A stretch of DNA of 11,579 nt from Clostridiales bacterium (GTDB lineage: Bacteria; Bacillota; Clostridia; Oscillospirales; Butyricicoccaceae). The stretch covers positions 3,631 through 15,209 of the forward strand of contig JAHZHY010000116.1 in NCBI GenBank assembly GCA_019420045.1. Reading direction: 5' to 3'. Shown in pieces: positions 5,946 through 11,579 of the stretch; position 1 is the first letter of the stretch; every line of letters starts with the position of its first letter. Below the pieces are notes generated by a model that saw nothing but the letters and a program-made list of their open reading frames with translations, searched no databases and had not been told where the DNA came from. A program made the position numbers and the translations under genes.

Positions 5946-6812
5946 CTGAATCTGTGTGATATCAGTACCATCAAAGAGATATTGACCCGTCATGGGTTTC
6001 ATTTTTCCAAAAGCCTGGGGCAGAATTTCCTCTGTGCCAGACATGTGCCCATAGCCATCGCCCAAGGGGCCGGCATTGATGAAAATACCGGCGTGCTGGA
6101 GGTGGGCCCCGGCATCGGTACCCTCACCCGGGAGCTGTGCCAGAGGGCCCGGCGTGTGGTGGCGGTGGAATTGGACCGCAGGCTGCCTCCGGTGCTGGGG
6201 GAGACCTTGGGAGAGTTTGATAACTTCCACCTGGTGGAAGGGGACATTCTGAAAACAAATATTCCTCAGTTGTGCCGTGAGGAGCTGGGGGAGGGGCGGA
6301 AAGTGGCCTGTGCCAATTTGCCCTATTATATCACCACTCCGGCCCTTACCGCTTTGGTGGACAGCGGCTGCTTTGCTCAGATCACCGTCATGGTGCAGAA
6401 GGAAGTGGCCCGGCGGATCTGCGCCAAACCGGGCACCGGGGATTATGGAGCCTTTTCGGTCTATTGTCAGTTCCATGGAAAGCCTTCCATTTTGCTGGAT
6501 GTACCGGCCGGATGCTTTATTCCGGCCCCCAAGGTGGATTCCGCCGTGGTGGCCCTCACGCCCTATGAGGAAAATCCTCTGGGGCCGGTAGACGAAGGGC
6601 TTTATTTCCGGGTGGTGCGGGCGGCCTTTGCCCAGCGGCGCAAGACGCTGCTCAACTGCCTGCGCCATGGCTTTCCTCAGCTGGAGCGGGAGGATGTGCT
6701 CCATTGCCTGGAAGAGGCCGGCGTCGGAGCGCAGGCCCGGGGCGAGACCCTGGGGCTGGAGGACTTTGCCCGTCTCACAGAGGCTGTGGGAAGGCGTTTG
6801 CAGAAAGAATAA
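5946..6812 (+). CDS. rsmA: 16S rRNA (adenine1518-N6/adenine1519-N6)-dimethyltransferase, probable CTG start
   Basis: RsmA (KsgA) uses S-adenosylmethionine to dimethylate two adjacent adenines in the 3' helix of 16S rRNA, late in small-subunit assembly. Residues are numbered from the CTG. The family opening FSKSLGQNFL is at 20-29, the SAM-binding LEVGPGIGTL at 51-60, an acidic AVELD at 73-77, GDILK at 99-103, and the catalytic NLPY at 124-127. The C-terminal helical domain is complete. Translation from CTG at 5946 gives MNLCDISTIKEILTRHGF, the usual start of this family, and AAAGGGTGATC just before it is an excellent ribosome site. An in-frame TGA at 5937 leaves no ATG, GTG or TTG except TTG at 5982, which lacks a well-spaced site and would lose 12 conserved residues. 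Total 288 residues, normal length. Confidence 0.93.
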   Translation: MNLCDISTIKEILTRHGFHFSKSLGQNFLCARHVPIAIAQGAGIDENTGVLEVGPGIGTLTRELCQRARRVVAVELDRRLPPVLGETLGEFDNFHLVEGDILKTNIPQLCREELGEGRKVACANLPYYITTPALTALVDSGCFAQITVMVQKEVARRICAKPGTGDYGAFSVYCQFHGKPSILLDVPAGCFIPAPKVDSAVVALTPYEENPLGPVDEGLYFRVVRAAFAQRRKTLLNCLRHGFPQLEREDVLHCLEEAGVGAQARGETLGLEDFARLTEAVGRRLQKE

Positions 6813-6815
6813 GAA

Positions 6816-6850
6816 AAGAGGGCCGGGCCATCTATGGCTTCGGCCCTTTG
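6816..6850 (+). terminator. Weak terminator or attenuator hairpin after rsmA
   Basis: AGGGCCG (6819-6825) pairs with CGGCCCT (6841-6847), and an inner GCC/GGC extends the stem (6827-6829 with 6836-6838). Only three T follow, so read-through into the next gene is likely. It starts a few bases after the rsmA stop. Confidence 0.5.
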
Positions 6851-6877
6851 CCCTGTGGAAAGAAAAAGGAGAATGGT

Positions 6878-7156
6878 ATGCTCAAGGCCTTGTGGCTGTG
6901 GCTGCTGCTGATCAATGGGACGGCTTTTGCCTTGTGTGGCGTGGACAAATGGAAAGCGGTGCAGGGCCGTTGGCGGGTGCGGGAGCGCACTTTGCTGCTG
7001 GCGGCGGCACTGGGAGGAAGCCCGGGGCTGCTTTTGGCCATGCGGGTCTTTCACCACAAGACCAGGCATCGGAAATTTACCTGGGGCGTGCCGGCTATTT
7101 TGGTTTTGCAGATAGCCGTTTTGGTGTGGATGGCCGTTCAGCGGAGCCGCCTTTGA
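6878..7156 (+). CDS. DUF1294 domain-containing small membrane protein
   Basis: The 92-residue product has a first membrane segment (about 3-20), then the DUF1294 core: CGVDKWKAVQGRWRVRERTL followed by LLAAALGGSPG and MRVFHHKTRHRKF, and a last membrane segment (about 69-86). The DK, RxRE, GG and HKT positions are the usual conserved ones. The function of the family is unknown. AAAAAGGAG at 6863-6871 gives good spacing to the ATG at 6878. The upstream part of this frame overlaps rsmA and is not coding. It lies 26 bases before the phosphoesterase gene and probably shares its transcript. Confidence 0.88.
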   Translation: MLKALWLWLLLINGTAFALCGVDKWKAVQGRWRVRERTLLLAAALGGSPGLLLAMRVFHHKTRHRKFTWGVPAILVLQIAVLVWMAVQRSRL

Positions 7157-7182
7157 AGCGGGAAAGCAAGGAGGGAAGCTGT

Positions 7183-7980
7183 TTGGGAAAGTGGATCAAA
7201 CGGGTGCTGGCCGTGCTGCTGCTGTGCGCCATGGTGCTTTGCTATGCCCGATGGATCGAGCCGCGGTGGATACAGGTGAAAAAAGTGGAGCTCTCCCTTC
7301 CGGGTCTCACAGAGAAAATGCGGGTGGTCTGCTTTGGGGATACCCATATGGGGCTGGAATTCGGCCCGGAAGATCTGGAAAAATGGGTGGAAAAAATCAA
7401 CCGGCAGGAACCTCAGGCTGTGGTGTTCCTGGGGGATCTGTTTGACAATTACAGCCAATATGAGGGCGATCCGGGAGAAGTGAGCCGGGGGTTATCCCAG
7501 TTGCAGGCGCCGTGTAAGCTGGCGGTGATGGGCAACCACGATGTGGGCGGCGGCGCCGAGCGGGTCTATGAGGACATCATGGAGGAAGCGGGCTTCCAGG
7601 TGCTGCGAAACCAGAGTGTGCAGCTGGGTTCGGTGAACTTTGTGGGGGCCGATGAGCTGCTGTTTTTCGTGCCCCAGGTGGAAGGGCTGGAGGAAGAAGG
7701 AAAATGCAACATCCTTCTGTCCCATGCTCCCGATTATGCCGATGAAACCCAGGGCTTTCAGTTGTCGGTGGCCGGCCATACCCATGGCGGCCAGGTGTGT
7801 CTGCCTTTTTACGGGGCACTGGTCAAGCCGCCGGGAGGAGAACATTACACTGCCGGACTGTATGAAGAAGGAGACAAGCTGATCTATGTCAACCGGGGGT
7901 TGGGAGTGACCTCTCTGCCGGTTCGGTTTTTCGCCCGGCCGGAGATCACCGTGCTGGAACTTTCTCCCCAAGGAGAATAA
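7183..7980 (+). CDS. Membrane-anchored metallophosphoesterase (YkuE-like), TTG start
   Basis: The 265-residue product has an N-terminal membrane anchor (about 6-22) and a calcineurin-type phosphoesterase domain outside it. Metal-binding motifs appear in order: GDTHMG (D53, H55), GDLFD (D85), GNHD (N118, H119), LLSHAPD (H181) and GHTHGGQ (H199, H201). All ligands expected for a two-metal centre are present. The pattern, including the conserved GHTHGGQ and final NRGLG and RF-ARPEI stretches, fits the YkuE / UDP-diacylglucosamine-hydrolase-like group; the substrate cannot be read from the sequence. There is no ATG before the anchor. AAGGAGGG at 7168-7175 lies 7 bases before TTG 7183, which is therefore chosen; TTG 7153 lacks such a site. 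It is 26 bases downstream of the DUF1294 gene. Confidence 0.9.
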   Translation: MGKWIKRVLAVLLLCAMVLCYARWIEPRWIQVKKVELSLPGLTEKMRVVCFGDTHMGLEFGPEDLEKWVEKINRQEPQAVVFLGDLFDNYSQYEGDPGEVSRGLSQLQAPCKLAVMGNHDVGGGAERVYEDIMEEAGFQVLRNQSVQLGSVNFVGADELLFFVPQVEGLEEEGKCNILLSHAPDYADETQGFQLSVAGHTHGGQVCLPFYGALVKPPGGEHYTAGLYEEGDKLIYVNRGLGVTSLPVRFFARPEITVLELSPQGE

Positions 7981-8025
7981 AACCAGTATTTACAGTTCGT
8001 TCAACATTTGCCCCTTGTCATCGGG

Positions 8026-8031
8026 TACAAT
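8026..8031 (+). promoter_or_regulatory. Possible promoter -10 before the PPK2 gene
   Basis: TACAAT (8026-8031) lies 27 bases before the ATG at 8059. No convincing -35 sits 16-18 bases upstream. No terminator separates this gene from the phosphoesterase gene, so it may also be read from upstream. Confidence 0.35.
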
Positions 8032-8058
8032 CGTCCTATCCAAAAGGAGGGAACGGGG

Positions 8059-8925
8059 ATGGATATAAAGAATTACCGTTATGACGGCAGTCAGGAACTG
8101 TCTTTGAAAAAAGCCCCCACCAGCGCCAAGGGCCTGGGACTCCAGCGGCAGGAAATCGAAGAAAAGACCCGGAGCAATATGGAGAAGATCGCAAAACTCC
8201 AGGATAAGCTGTATGCCCAGGGGCAGGAAGGCATCGTCATTTTGCTTCAGGCCATGGACGCTGCCGGGAAGGACAGCGCCATCAAGCATGTGATGGGGGC
8301 CATCAATCCCCAGGGCATCACGGTGCACAGCTTCAAGCAGCCCAACAGCCAGGAGCTGAGCCATGATTATCTGTGGCGGGCCGTGCGGCAGCTTCCCGCC
8401 CGGGGCAGCATGGCCATTTTCAACCGGTCTTATTATGAAGATGTGCTCATTGTGCGGGTGCATTCCTTGCACAAGGGTTATCAGATGGCCCAGCGGTGCC
8501 TGGATGACCCGGATTTTTTCCAGAAGCGGTACCGGCAGATCCGGCACTTTGAAGAATATCTCTATGAGAACAGCTACCGGGTGGTGAAGGTCTTTCTCCA
8601 TGTGTCCAAGGAGGAGCAGAAAGAGCGGTTCCTGGAGCGCATCGAGAGGAAAGAGAAGAATTGGAAATTTTCCCAAAGCGATGTAAAAGAGCGGGCCTAT
8701 TGGGAAGAATATCAGAAAGCCTATGAGAAGGCCATCAATCAGACGGCCACCCCTCACAGCCCCTGGTATGTGCTGCCGGCGGACAACAAATGGTACACAC
8801 GGTATCTGTTGTCCCAGGCGGTGCTGGAGACGCTGAAGGACATCGGCCCTCAGTATCCCGCCCCGCCGCCGGAGCAGGAAGAACAGCTGCAGCAGTGCCG
8901 GAAGATGCTGGAGGAAGATTGCTAG
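8059..8925 (+). CDS. Polyphosphate kinase 2 family protein (class III-like)
   Basis: PPK2 enzymes transfer phosphate between polyphosphate and nucleotides in the cytoplasm. This 288-residue single-domain protein has the Walker A loop QAMDAAGKDSAIKHVM (K71), a Walker B-like FNRSYYEDVLIVRVH (D128), and the basic lid RIERKEKNWKFS (194-205). The sequence around the Walker A, followed by NPQGITVHSFKQP and LSHDYLWR, is the form I associate with class III PPK2, which can phosphorylate both AMP and ADP using polyphosphate; the class assignment is from memory of motifs. AAAGGAGG at 8043-8050 places the start at ATG 8059 rather than at 8008. The cyclophilin gene follows after 25 bases with no terminator, so both are probably co-transcribed. 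Confidence 0.92.
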   Translation: MDIKNYRYDGSQELSLKKAPTSAKGLGLQRQEIEEKTRSNMEKIAKLQDKLYAQGQEGIVILLQAMDAAGKDSAIKHVMGAINPQGITVHSFKQPNSQELSHDYLWRAVRQLPARGSMAIFNRSYYEDVLIVRVHSLHKGYQMAQRCLDDPDFFQKRYRQIRHFEEYLYENSYRVVKVFLHVSKEEQKERFLERIERKEKNWKFSQSDVKERAYWEEYQKAYEKAINQTATPHSPWYVLPADNKWYTRYLLSQAVLETLKDIGPQYPAPPPEQEEQLQQCRKMLEEDC

Positions 8926-8950
8926 GTTTCAAGCAAAAGGGAAGGACAGA

Positions 8951-9547
8951 ATGGTAATGAAAAAAAGCCAATGGCAAAAAACTCTGCTGGCTTTGTGCAC
9001 CGCCGGAATGATTCTGGCGGCGGGGTGCAGCCAGGAGAAACCGAAAAATCAGGAGAAGGAAAAAGGAGAGGATACCATGAACAAGGCAACCATCACCATG
9101 GAAAACGGGGAGAAGATCCACATTCAGCTGGACGAAGACCAGGCCCCCATCACAGTGGAAAACTTTGTGGAGCTGGTGCAGGACGGCTTTTATGACGGCC
9201 TGACCTTCCACCGCATCGAGCCGGGATTTGTCATCCAGGGCGGCGACCCTTTGGGCAACGGCACCGGTGGACCGGGACACACCATCAAGGGTGAGTTCAA
9301 GGCCAATGGAGTGAACAACACCATTTCCCATGAGCGGGGCGTCATTTCCATGGCCCGGGCCCAGGACTATGACAGCGCCGGAAGCCAGTTCTTCATCACT
9401 CTGGACGACGCCACTTTCCTGGACGGCCAGTATGCCGCCTTCGGCACTGTGGACGAGGAGAGCATGGAAGTGGTGGATGCCATTGTGGAGCAGTATCTCA
9501 CAGACGGCAAGGCCCCTGTGATGGAAAGCATCGTAATGGACGACTGA
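8951..9547 (+). CDS. Cyclophilin-type peptidyl-prolyl cis-trans isomerase lipoprotein
   Basis: This 198-residue protein catalyses proline isomerisation in protein folding. It starts with a lipoprotein signal: a basic MVMKKSQWQK, a hydrophobic core and the lipobox LAAGC, with C26 as the lipidated cysteine. A charged linker (27-42) leads to the cyclophilin domain (43-198). Catalytic motifs are FHRIEPGFVIQGGDP (R88, Q96) and GSQFFIT (Q146, F147, F148), with a conserved GEF. The mature protein should be anchored outside the membrane. AAGGGAAGGA precedes the ATG at 8951. An internal ATG at 9077 (M43) has its own AAAAGGAGAGG at 9061-9071 and would give a cytoplasmic cyclophilin with the usual MNKATITMENG start. 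The gene is followed by a terminator and probably forms an operon with the PPK2 gene. Confidence 0.93.
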   Translation: MVMKKSQWQKTLLALCTAGMILAAGCSQEKPKNQEKEKGEDTMNKATITMENGEKIHIQLDEDQAPITVENFVELVQDGFYDGLTFHRIEPGFVIQGGDPLGNGTGGPGHTIKGEFKANGVNNTISHERGVISMARAQDYDSAGSQFFITLDDATFLDGQYAAFGTVDEESMEVVDAIVEQYLTDGKAPVMESIVMDD

Positions 9548-9567
9548 TTTTATAGGAAATAAGAGTA

Positions 9568-9599
9568 ACGCCCCGGCGCAGTCTGTGCCGGGGCGTTTT
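9568..9599 (+). terminator. Terminator after the cyclophilin gene (copy 1 of a duplicated hairpin)
   Basis: ACGCCCCGGCGCA (9568-9580) pairs with TGTGCCGGGGCGT (9584-9596), with one G-T wobble and a GTC loop, followed by four T. It lies 20 bases after the cyclophilin stop. Nearly the same sequence recurs at 9752-9780. Confidence 0.85.
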
Positions 9600-9605
9600 A
9601 GTCAT

Positions 9606-9635
9606 TCAAAAAAGTGGCGGAAGCCACTTTTTTGA
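9606..9635. terminator. Symmetrical hairpin with GGAA tetraloop
   Basis: TCAAAAAAGTGGC (9606-9618) pairs perfectly with GCCACTTTTTTGA (9623-9635) around a GGAA tetraloop. The A-run and T-run make it a terminator on both strands. No minus-strand gene ends nearby, so it may be part of an intergenic repeat rather than a gene's own terminator. Confidence 0.7.
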
Positions 9636-9641
9636 GTTTTG

Positions 9642-9722
9642 CAAGGAGCTGCGTGCACGCTTTTGGCGCACACTGGCTCCTTGAGAGGGGCAAAAAGCCA
9701 CGCACAGGTCGCAGCTTTTTGC
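9642..9722. repeat. Cluster of two further inverted repeats, gene-free
   Basis: CAAGGAGC (9642-9649) pairs with GCTCCTTG (9676-9683), with GTGC/GCAC possible inside. GCAAAAAGC (9690-9698) pairs with GCTTTTTGC (9714-9722). In addition AGCTGCG near 9648 is complementary to CGCAGCT at 9710-9716, so alternative folds exist. Together with the two flanking terminator copies this fills the 318-base gap between the cyclophilin gene and the next gene. No open frame here has a ribosome site. Confidence 0.6.
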
Positions 9723-9751
9723 AGATTGATGAAAGGTTTCAAGAGGCCGTA

Positions 9752-9780
9752 ACGCCCCGGCGCAGTTTGCGCCGGGGCGT
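9752..9780. terminator. Copy 2 of the duplicated terminator-like hairpin
   Basis: ACGCCCCGGCGCA (9752-9764) pairs perfectly with TGCGCCGGGGCGT (9768-9780) around GTT. It differs from copy 1 at two bases only, one of them turning the G-T wobble into G-C. The trailing T-tract is broken (TCTGTTG), and the promoter for the next gene starts five bases later. Confidence 0.75.
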
Positions 9781-9784
9781 TCTG

Positions 9785-9813
9785 TTGTATTTTTGCAGGA
9801 AAGGTGATACAAT
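9785..9813 (+). promoter_or_regulatory. Sigma-A-like extended -10 promoter
   Basis: TTGTAT (9785-9790) and TGATACAAT (TACAAT at 9808-9813 with TGn before it) are spaced by 17 bases. It should drive the KPVIYLYPE-motif gene, with a start near 9820 and a leader of about 46 bases. Confidence 0.75.
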
Positions 9814-9865
9814 AAGAAAAAGAAAATGATATAGTGAATTAGTGTAATGAAAGGAGAGGCGGAAT

Positions 9866-10525
9866 ATGAAACGGTATGTATTGACCCGATGCGCCAAATG
9901 GCTGGGGATTTTCCTGCTGGCCGGTGGTGTGATTTTTTACATTCTCCAGCTGGCGCCCCCCGACCCCAGCCAGTGCGTTCTGGCAAAGCCGGTGATCTAT
10001 CTCTATCCGGAAGCGCCCCAGGAGACCAGGGTGGATGTGGAATTGACAGCCGGTACATTCACCGTCACCGAGCCTGCTTTGCAGGATGGATGGCAGGTCA
10101 CAGCCTATCCGGACGGCACCTTGGTGGATGAGGATGGCCGCACCTGGCCCTATCTTTTCTGGGAAGCCGATTCCCAAGGGGAGTTCCAGTTTGAAGAGGG
10201 CTTTGTGGTGCCTGGAAAGGAGACCGGTGTCTTTTTGGAAAAGGCTTTGGCTGTTCTGGGACTGAATGAAAAAGAACGCCAGGACTTTCTGGAATACTGG
10301 CTGCCTTTGATGGAGAAGAACCCCTATAACCAGATCGCCTTCCAACACGAGGAATACACCAGTCTGGCCGCTCTGACCATCGACCCTGCCCCCGATACCC
10401 TGATCCGGGTGTTCATGGCCTGGAAGGGCCTAGAGGAGCCGGTGGAGATGAAGGAGCAGGTTCTGACTCCCGTTTCCCGGCAGGGCTATACCGCCGTGGA
10501 ATGGGGCGGCACACAGGTGCAATAG
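9866..10525 (+). CDS. Membrane-anchored protein with KPVIYLYPE motif, function unknown
   Basis: The 219-residue product has a basic N-terminus and one membrane segment (about 12-29), with the remainder outside the membrane. Directly after the anchor comes KPVIYLYPE (41-49), then a beta-rich part with DGWQVTAYPDGTLVDEDGRT (73-92) and the closely following YLFWEAD. A helical stretch (about 120-150: ETGVFLEKALAVLGLNEKER, then DFLEYWLP) and a final beta region with VFMAWKGLEEPVE and GYTAVEWGGT complete it. I recall KPVIYLYP as a conserved motif in uncharacterised bacterial secreted proteins, but know no function. AAGGAG at 9851-9856 lies 9 bases before the ATG. The gene has its own promoter, is monocistronic, and ends at a hairpin shared with spoIIP. 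Confidence 0.82.
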   Translation: MKRYVLTRCAKWLGIFLLAGGVIFYILQLAPPDPSQCVLAKPVIYLYPEAPQETRVDVELTAGTFTVTEPALQDGWQVTAYPDGTLVDEDGRTWPYLFWEADSQGEFQFEEGFVVPGKETGVFLEKALAVLGLNEKERQDFLEYWLPLMEKNPYNQIAFQHEEYTSLAALTIDPAPDTLIRVFMAWKGLEEPVEMKEQVLTPVSRQGYTAVEWGGTQVQ

Positions 10526-10530
10526 CAGAA

Positions 10531-10563
10531 AAGAGAACTGGAACCAACGGTTCCAGTTCTCTT
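10531..10563. terminator. Hairpin between convergent genes
   Basis: AAGAGAACTGGAACC (10531-10545) pairs perfectly over 15 bases with GGTTCCAGTTCTCTT (10549-10563), loop AAC. It lies 5 bases after the plus-strand stop and 43 bases beyond the spoIIP stop. The T-tract is short on both strands (CTT; TTTTCTG on minus), so termination is likely but not canonical. Confidence 0.75.
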
Positions 10564-10606
10564 CTGATGGGTGAGGAAAACATATGGTTTCCAATATCCG
10601 GGTTTA

Positions 10607-11579
10607 TTATTCTGCCATGTCCAACAACATATCCCCCAGAGCATCGGCAAAGAGGGAAGCGGAGTAAAGAGCCTCATCTAAAGAGTTGCCGCTGGTGCCC
10701 ACCTCCAGAAGCATACTCCCCGGTGTTACATGCTGGTTGAAGCGGGCGGCCCGTACATTGATGGGCCGCATGATGCCGGGATACAGGGCGTTCATCTGCT
10801 GCTGGATCTTGGCGGCAAAGGCCAGATGATCCGGCCAATCGTCAAAGGTCAGGCCGCCTCCGTCGGTGCCGGCCACCAGCATCAGCTGGGCCGCCTGCCG
10901 TCCGCCGATCTGGGCCACGGTTTTGTATTTTTTGCCGCTGGAGGTGATCATGGCGTCCCGATGCACATCGATGACAAATTTGATGGAGGGGTTTTCGGAG
11001 ATGGCTTGCTGGATCACATCCAGCGCCCGGTTATAGGCGCCGTTATAGGAAGGGCTGTCACACAGCACGGTGGCGTGAATGGTTTTGATGCCCTTTTCGT
11101 TTAGGATCTTTTCCATTTCGGCGCCTACCCGCACCACATTGTAATTGGTGTCGGTGGTGCGGTCGGTGTCGGTGGGGGTGTACCAGTTGGCGGCGTCGGG
11201 GGTGTAGGCCTCGCTGCCGTGGGTGTGGACGATGAGCACCGCCGGATCATCAAGAGAAAAGGGAATGGAAACATTCTGCTTCAGCAGATTTTCCATGTTG
11301 ATTTGGTAGTCGGTTTGGTTTTTATAGTAGACCGTGCCTGCGCCAGGATAGGAGCCGTCATCCCCTTGGATCTGGATGGCGGCGATGTTGGCCTGGTTTT
11401 TGCTGGTCTGTCCTTGGGGCAGCACCGCCTCGCTCACTTCTTCGCCGGCAGAGACCGTTTCCTCTTCTGCTTTGTCCTCGGGCAGAAGAGTGGCAGAGGG
11501 GGAATAATCCTCCATGGGCAGGTTGTTTTTTGCCGGGGAGAGGGAGGGGAACGATGCGGGCCAGGGGGGTTCCTGAGCA
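10607..11579 (-). CDS. spoIIP: Stage II sporulation protein P, N-terminus cut by the window edge
   Basis: SpoIIP is the amidase and endopeptidase of the SpoIID-SpoIIM-SpoIIP complex that degrades septal peptidoglycan during engulfment in endospore formers. About 323 residues are visible; the frame is open to the right edge, so the signal or anchor lies outside and the ATG at 11515 is probably internal. A low-complexity acidic and proline-rich linker precedes the domain. Counting from that methionine, AVLIVHTHGSEAYTP holds H97, H99 and E102, FVIDVHRDA holds H185, and MLLEVGTSGN holds E271, matching the zinc-binding and catalytic positions of the family as I know them. The last residues (FADALGDMLLDMAE) are the expected C-terminal helix. 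Its presence indicates a spore-forming host. The promoter, expected to be sporulation-specific, is not in view. Confidence 0.95.
   Translation of the reverse strand, partial: AQEPPWPASFPSLSPAKNNLPMEDYSPSATLLPEDKAEEETVSAGEEVSEAVLPQGQTSKNQANIAAIQIQGDDGSYPGAGTVYYKNQTDYQINMENLLKQNVSIPFSLDDPAVLIVHTHGSEAYTPDAANWYTPTDTDRTTDTNYNVVRVGAEMEKILNEKGIKTIHATVLCDSPSYNGAYNRALDVIQQAISENPSIKFVIDVHRDAMITSSGKKYKTVAQIGGRQAAQLMLVAGTDGGGLTFDDWPDHLAFAAKIQQQMNALYPGIMRPINVRAARFNQHVTPGSMLLEVGTSGNSLDEALYSASLFADALGDMLLDMAE

Noticed and set aside
6628..7182. Upstream extension of the phosphoesterase frame across rsmA and the DUF1294 gene
   Set aside because: This part is an out-of-frame shadow of two recognisable genes. 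AAGGAGGG with TTG 7183 marks the real start.
9568..9780. CRISPR array or insertion sequence in the repeat-rich gap
   Set aside because: There are only two copies of the hairpin, no regular spacers, no cas genes and no transposase or clear target-site duplication.

Overview
The window looks like a chromosomal segment of an endospore-forming, gut-type Clostridia (Bacillota). The best guess is an Oscillospiraceae-like lineage. Evidence: moderately GC-rich coding DNA with strong AAGGAGG-type ribosome sites, sigma-A-like promoters, a spoIIP gene at the right edge, and a G5/3D-domain gene next to rsmA, which recalls the Bacillus yabE-rnmV-ksgA neighbourhood (here without rnmV). The genus is inference. 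No tRNA, rRNA, transposase, phage gene or CRISPR array was seen.

Layout. (1) 1-2300, plus strand: the end of a 2-aminoethylphosphonate (AEP) uptake and degradation operon. It holds the C-terminus of a solute-binding protein, phnW and phnX, closed by a terminator. PhnW turns AEP into phosphonoacetaldehyde. PhnX cuts that to acetaldehyde and phosphate. (2) 2300-3345: a DUF4230 membrane protein gene whose base composition drops to AT-rich after the membrane segment, followed by a 30-residue single-span membrane protein (3193-3285) and a bidirectional terminator. (3) 3353-4315, minus strand: a multi-pass membrane protein of unknown function with its own promoter. (4) 4316-4934: a long non-coding stretch with an A-rich, purine-skewed part, a good promoter, and a hairpin-rich leader of about 157 nt in front of the next gene. 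(5) 4935-9600, plus strand: G5/3D cell-wall protein, rsmA (apparently starting at CTG), a DUF1294 membrane protein, a membrane-anchored metallophosphoesterase (TTG start), a class III-like PPK2 polyphosphate kinase, and a cyclophilin lipoprotein with a possible second internal start. (6) 9548-9865: a hairpin-dense non-coding stretch in which one terminator hairpin occurs twice, 184 bp apart, flanking three other inverted repeats. (7) 9866-10525: an anchored extracytoplasmic protein with a KPVIYLYPE motif and no known function. (8) 10607-11579, minus strand: the C-terminal part of spoIIP, convergent with the preceding gene across a shared hairpin.

Most genes are housekeeping or family-recognisable. 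The points that deserve checking are the structured leader at 4778-4934, the CTG start of rsmA, the dual start of the cyclophilin, the 30-residue membrane protein, the compositional break in the DUF4230 gene, and the duplicated terminator array at 9568-9780. No clearly new multi-gene system was found.
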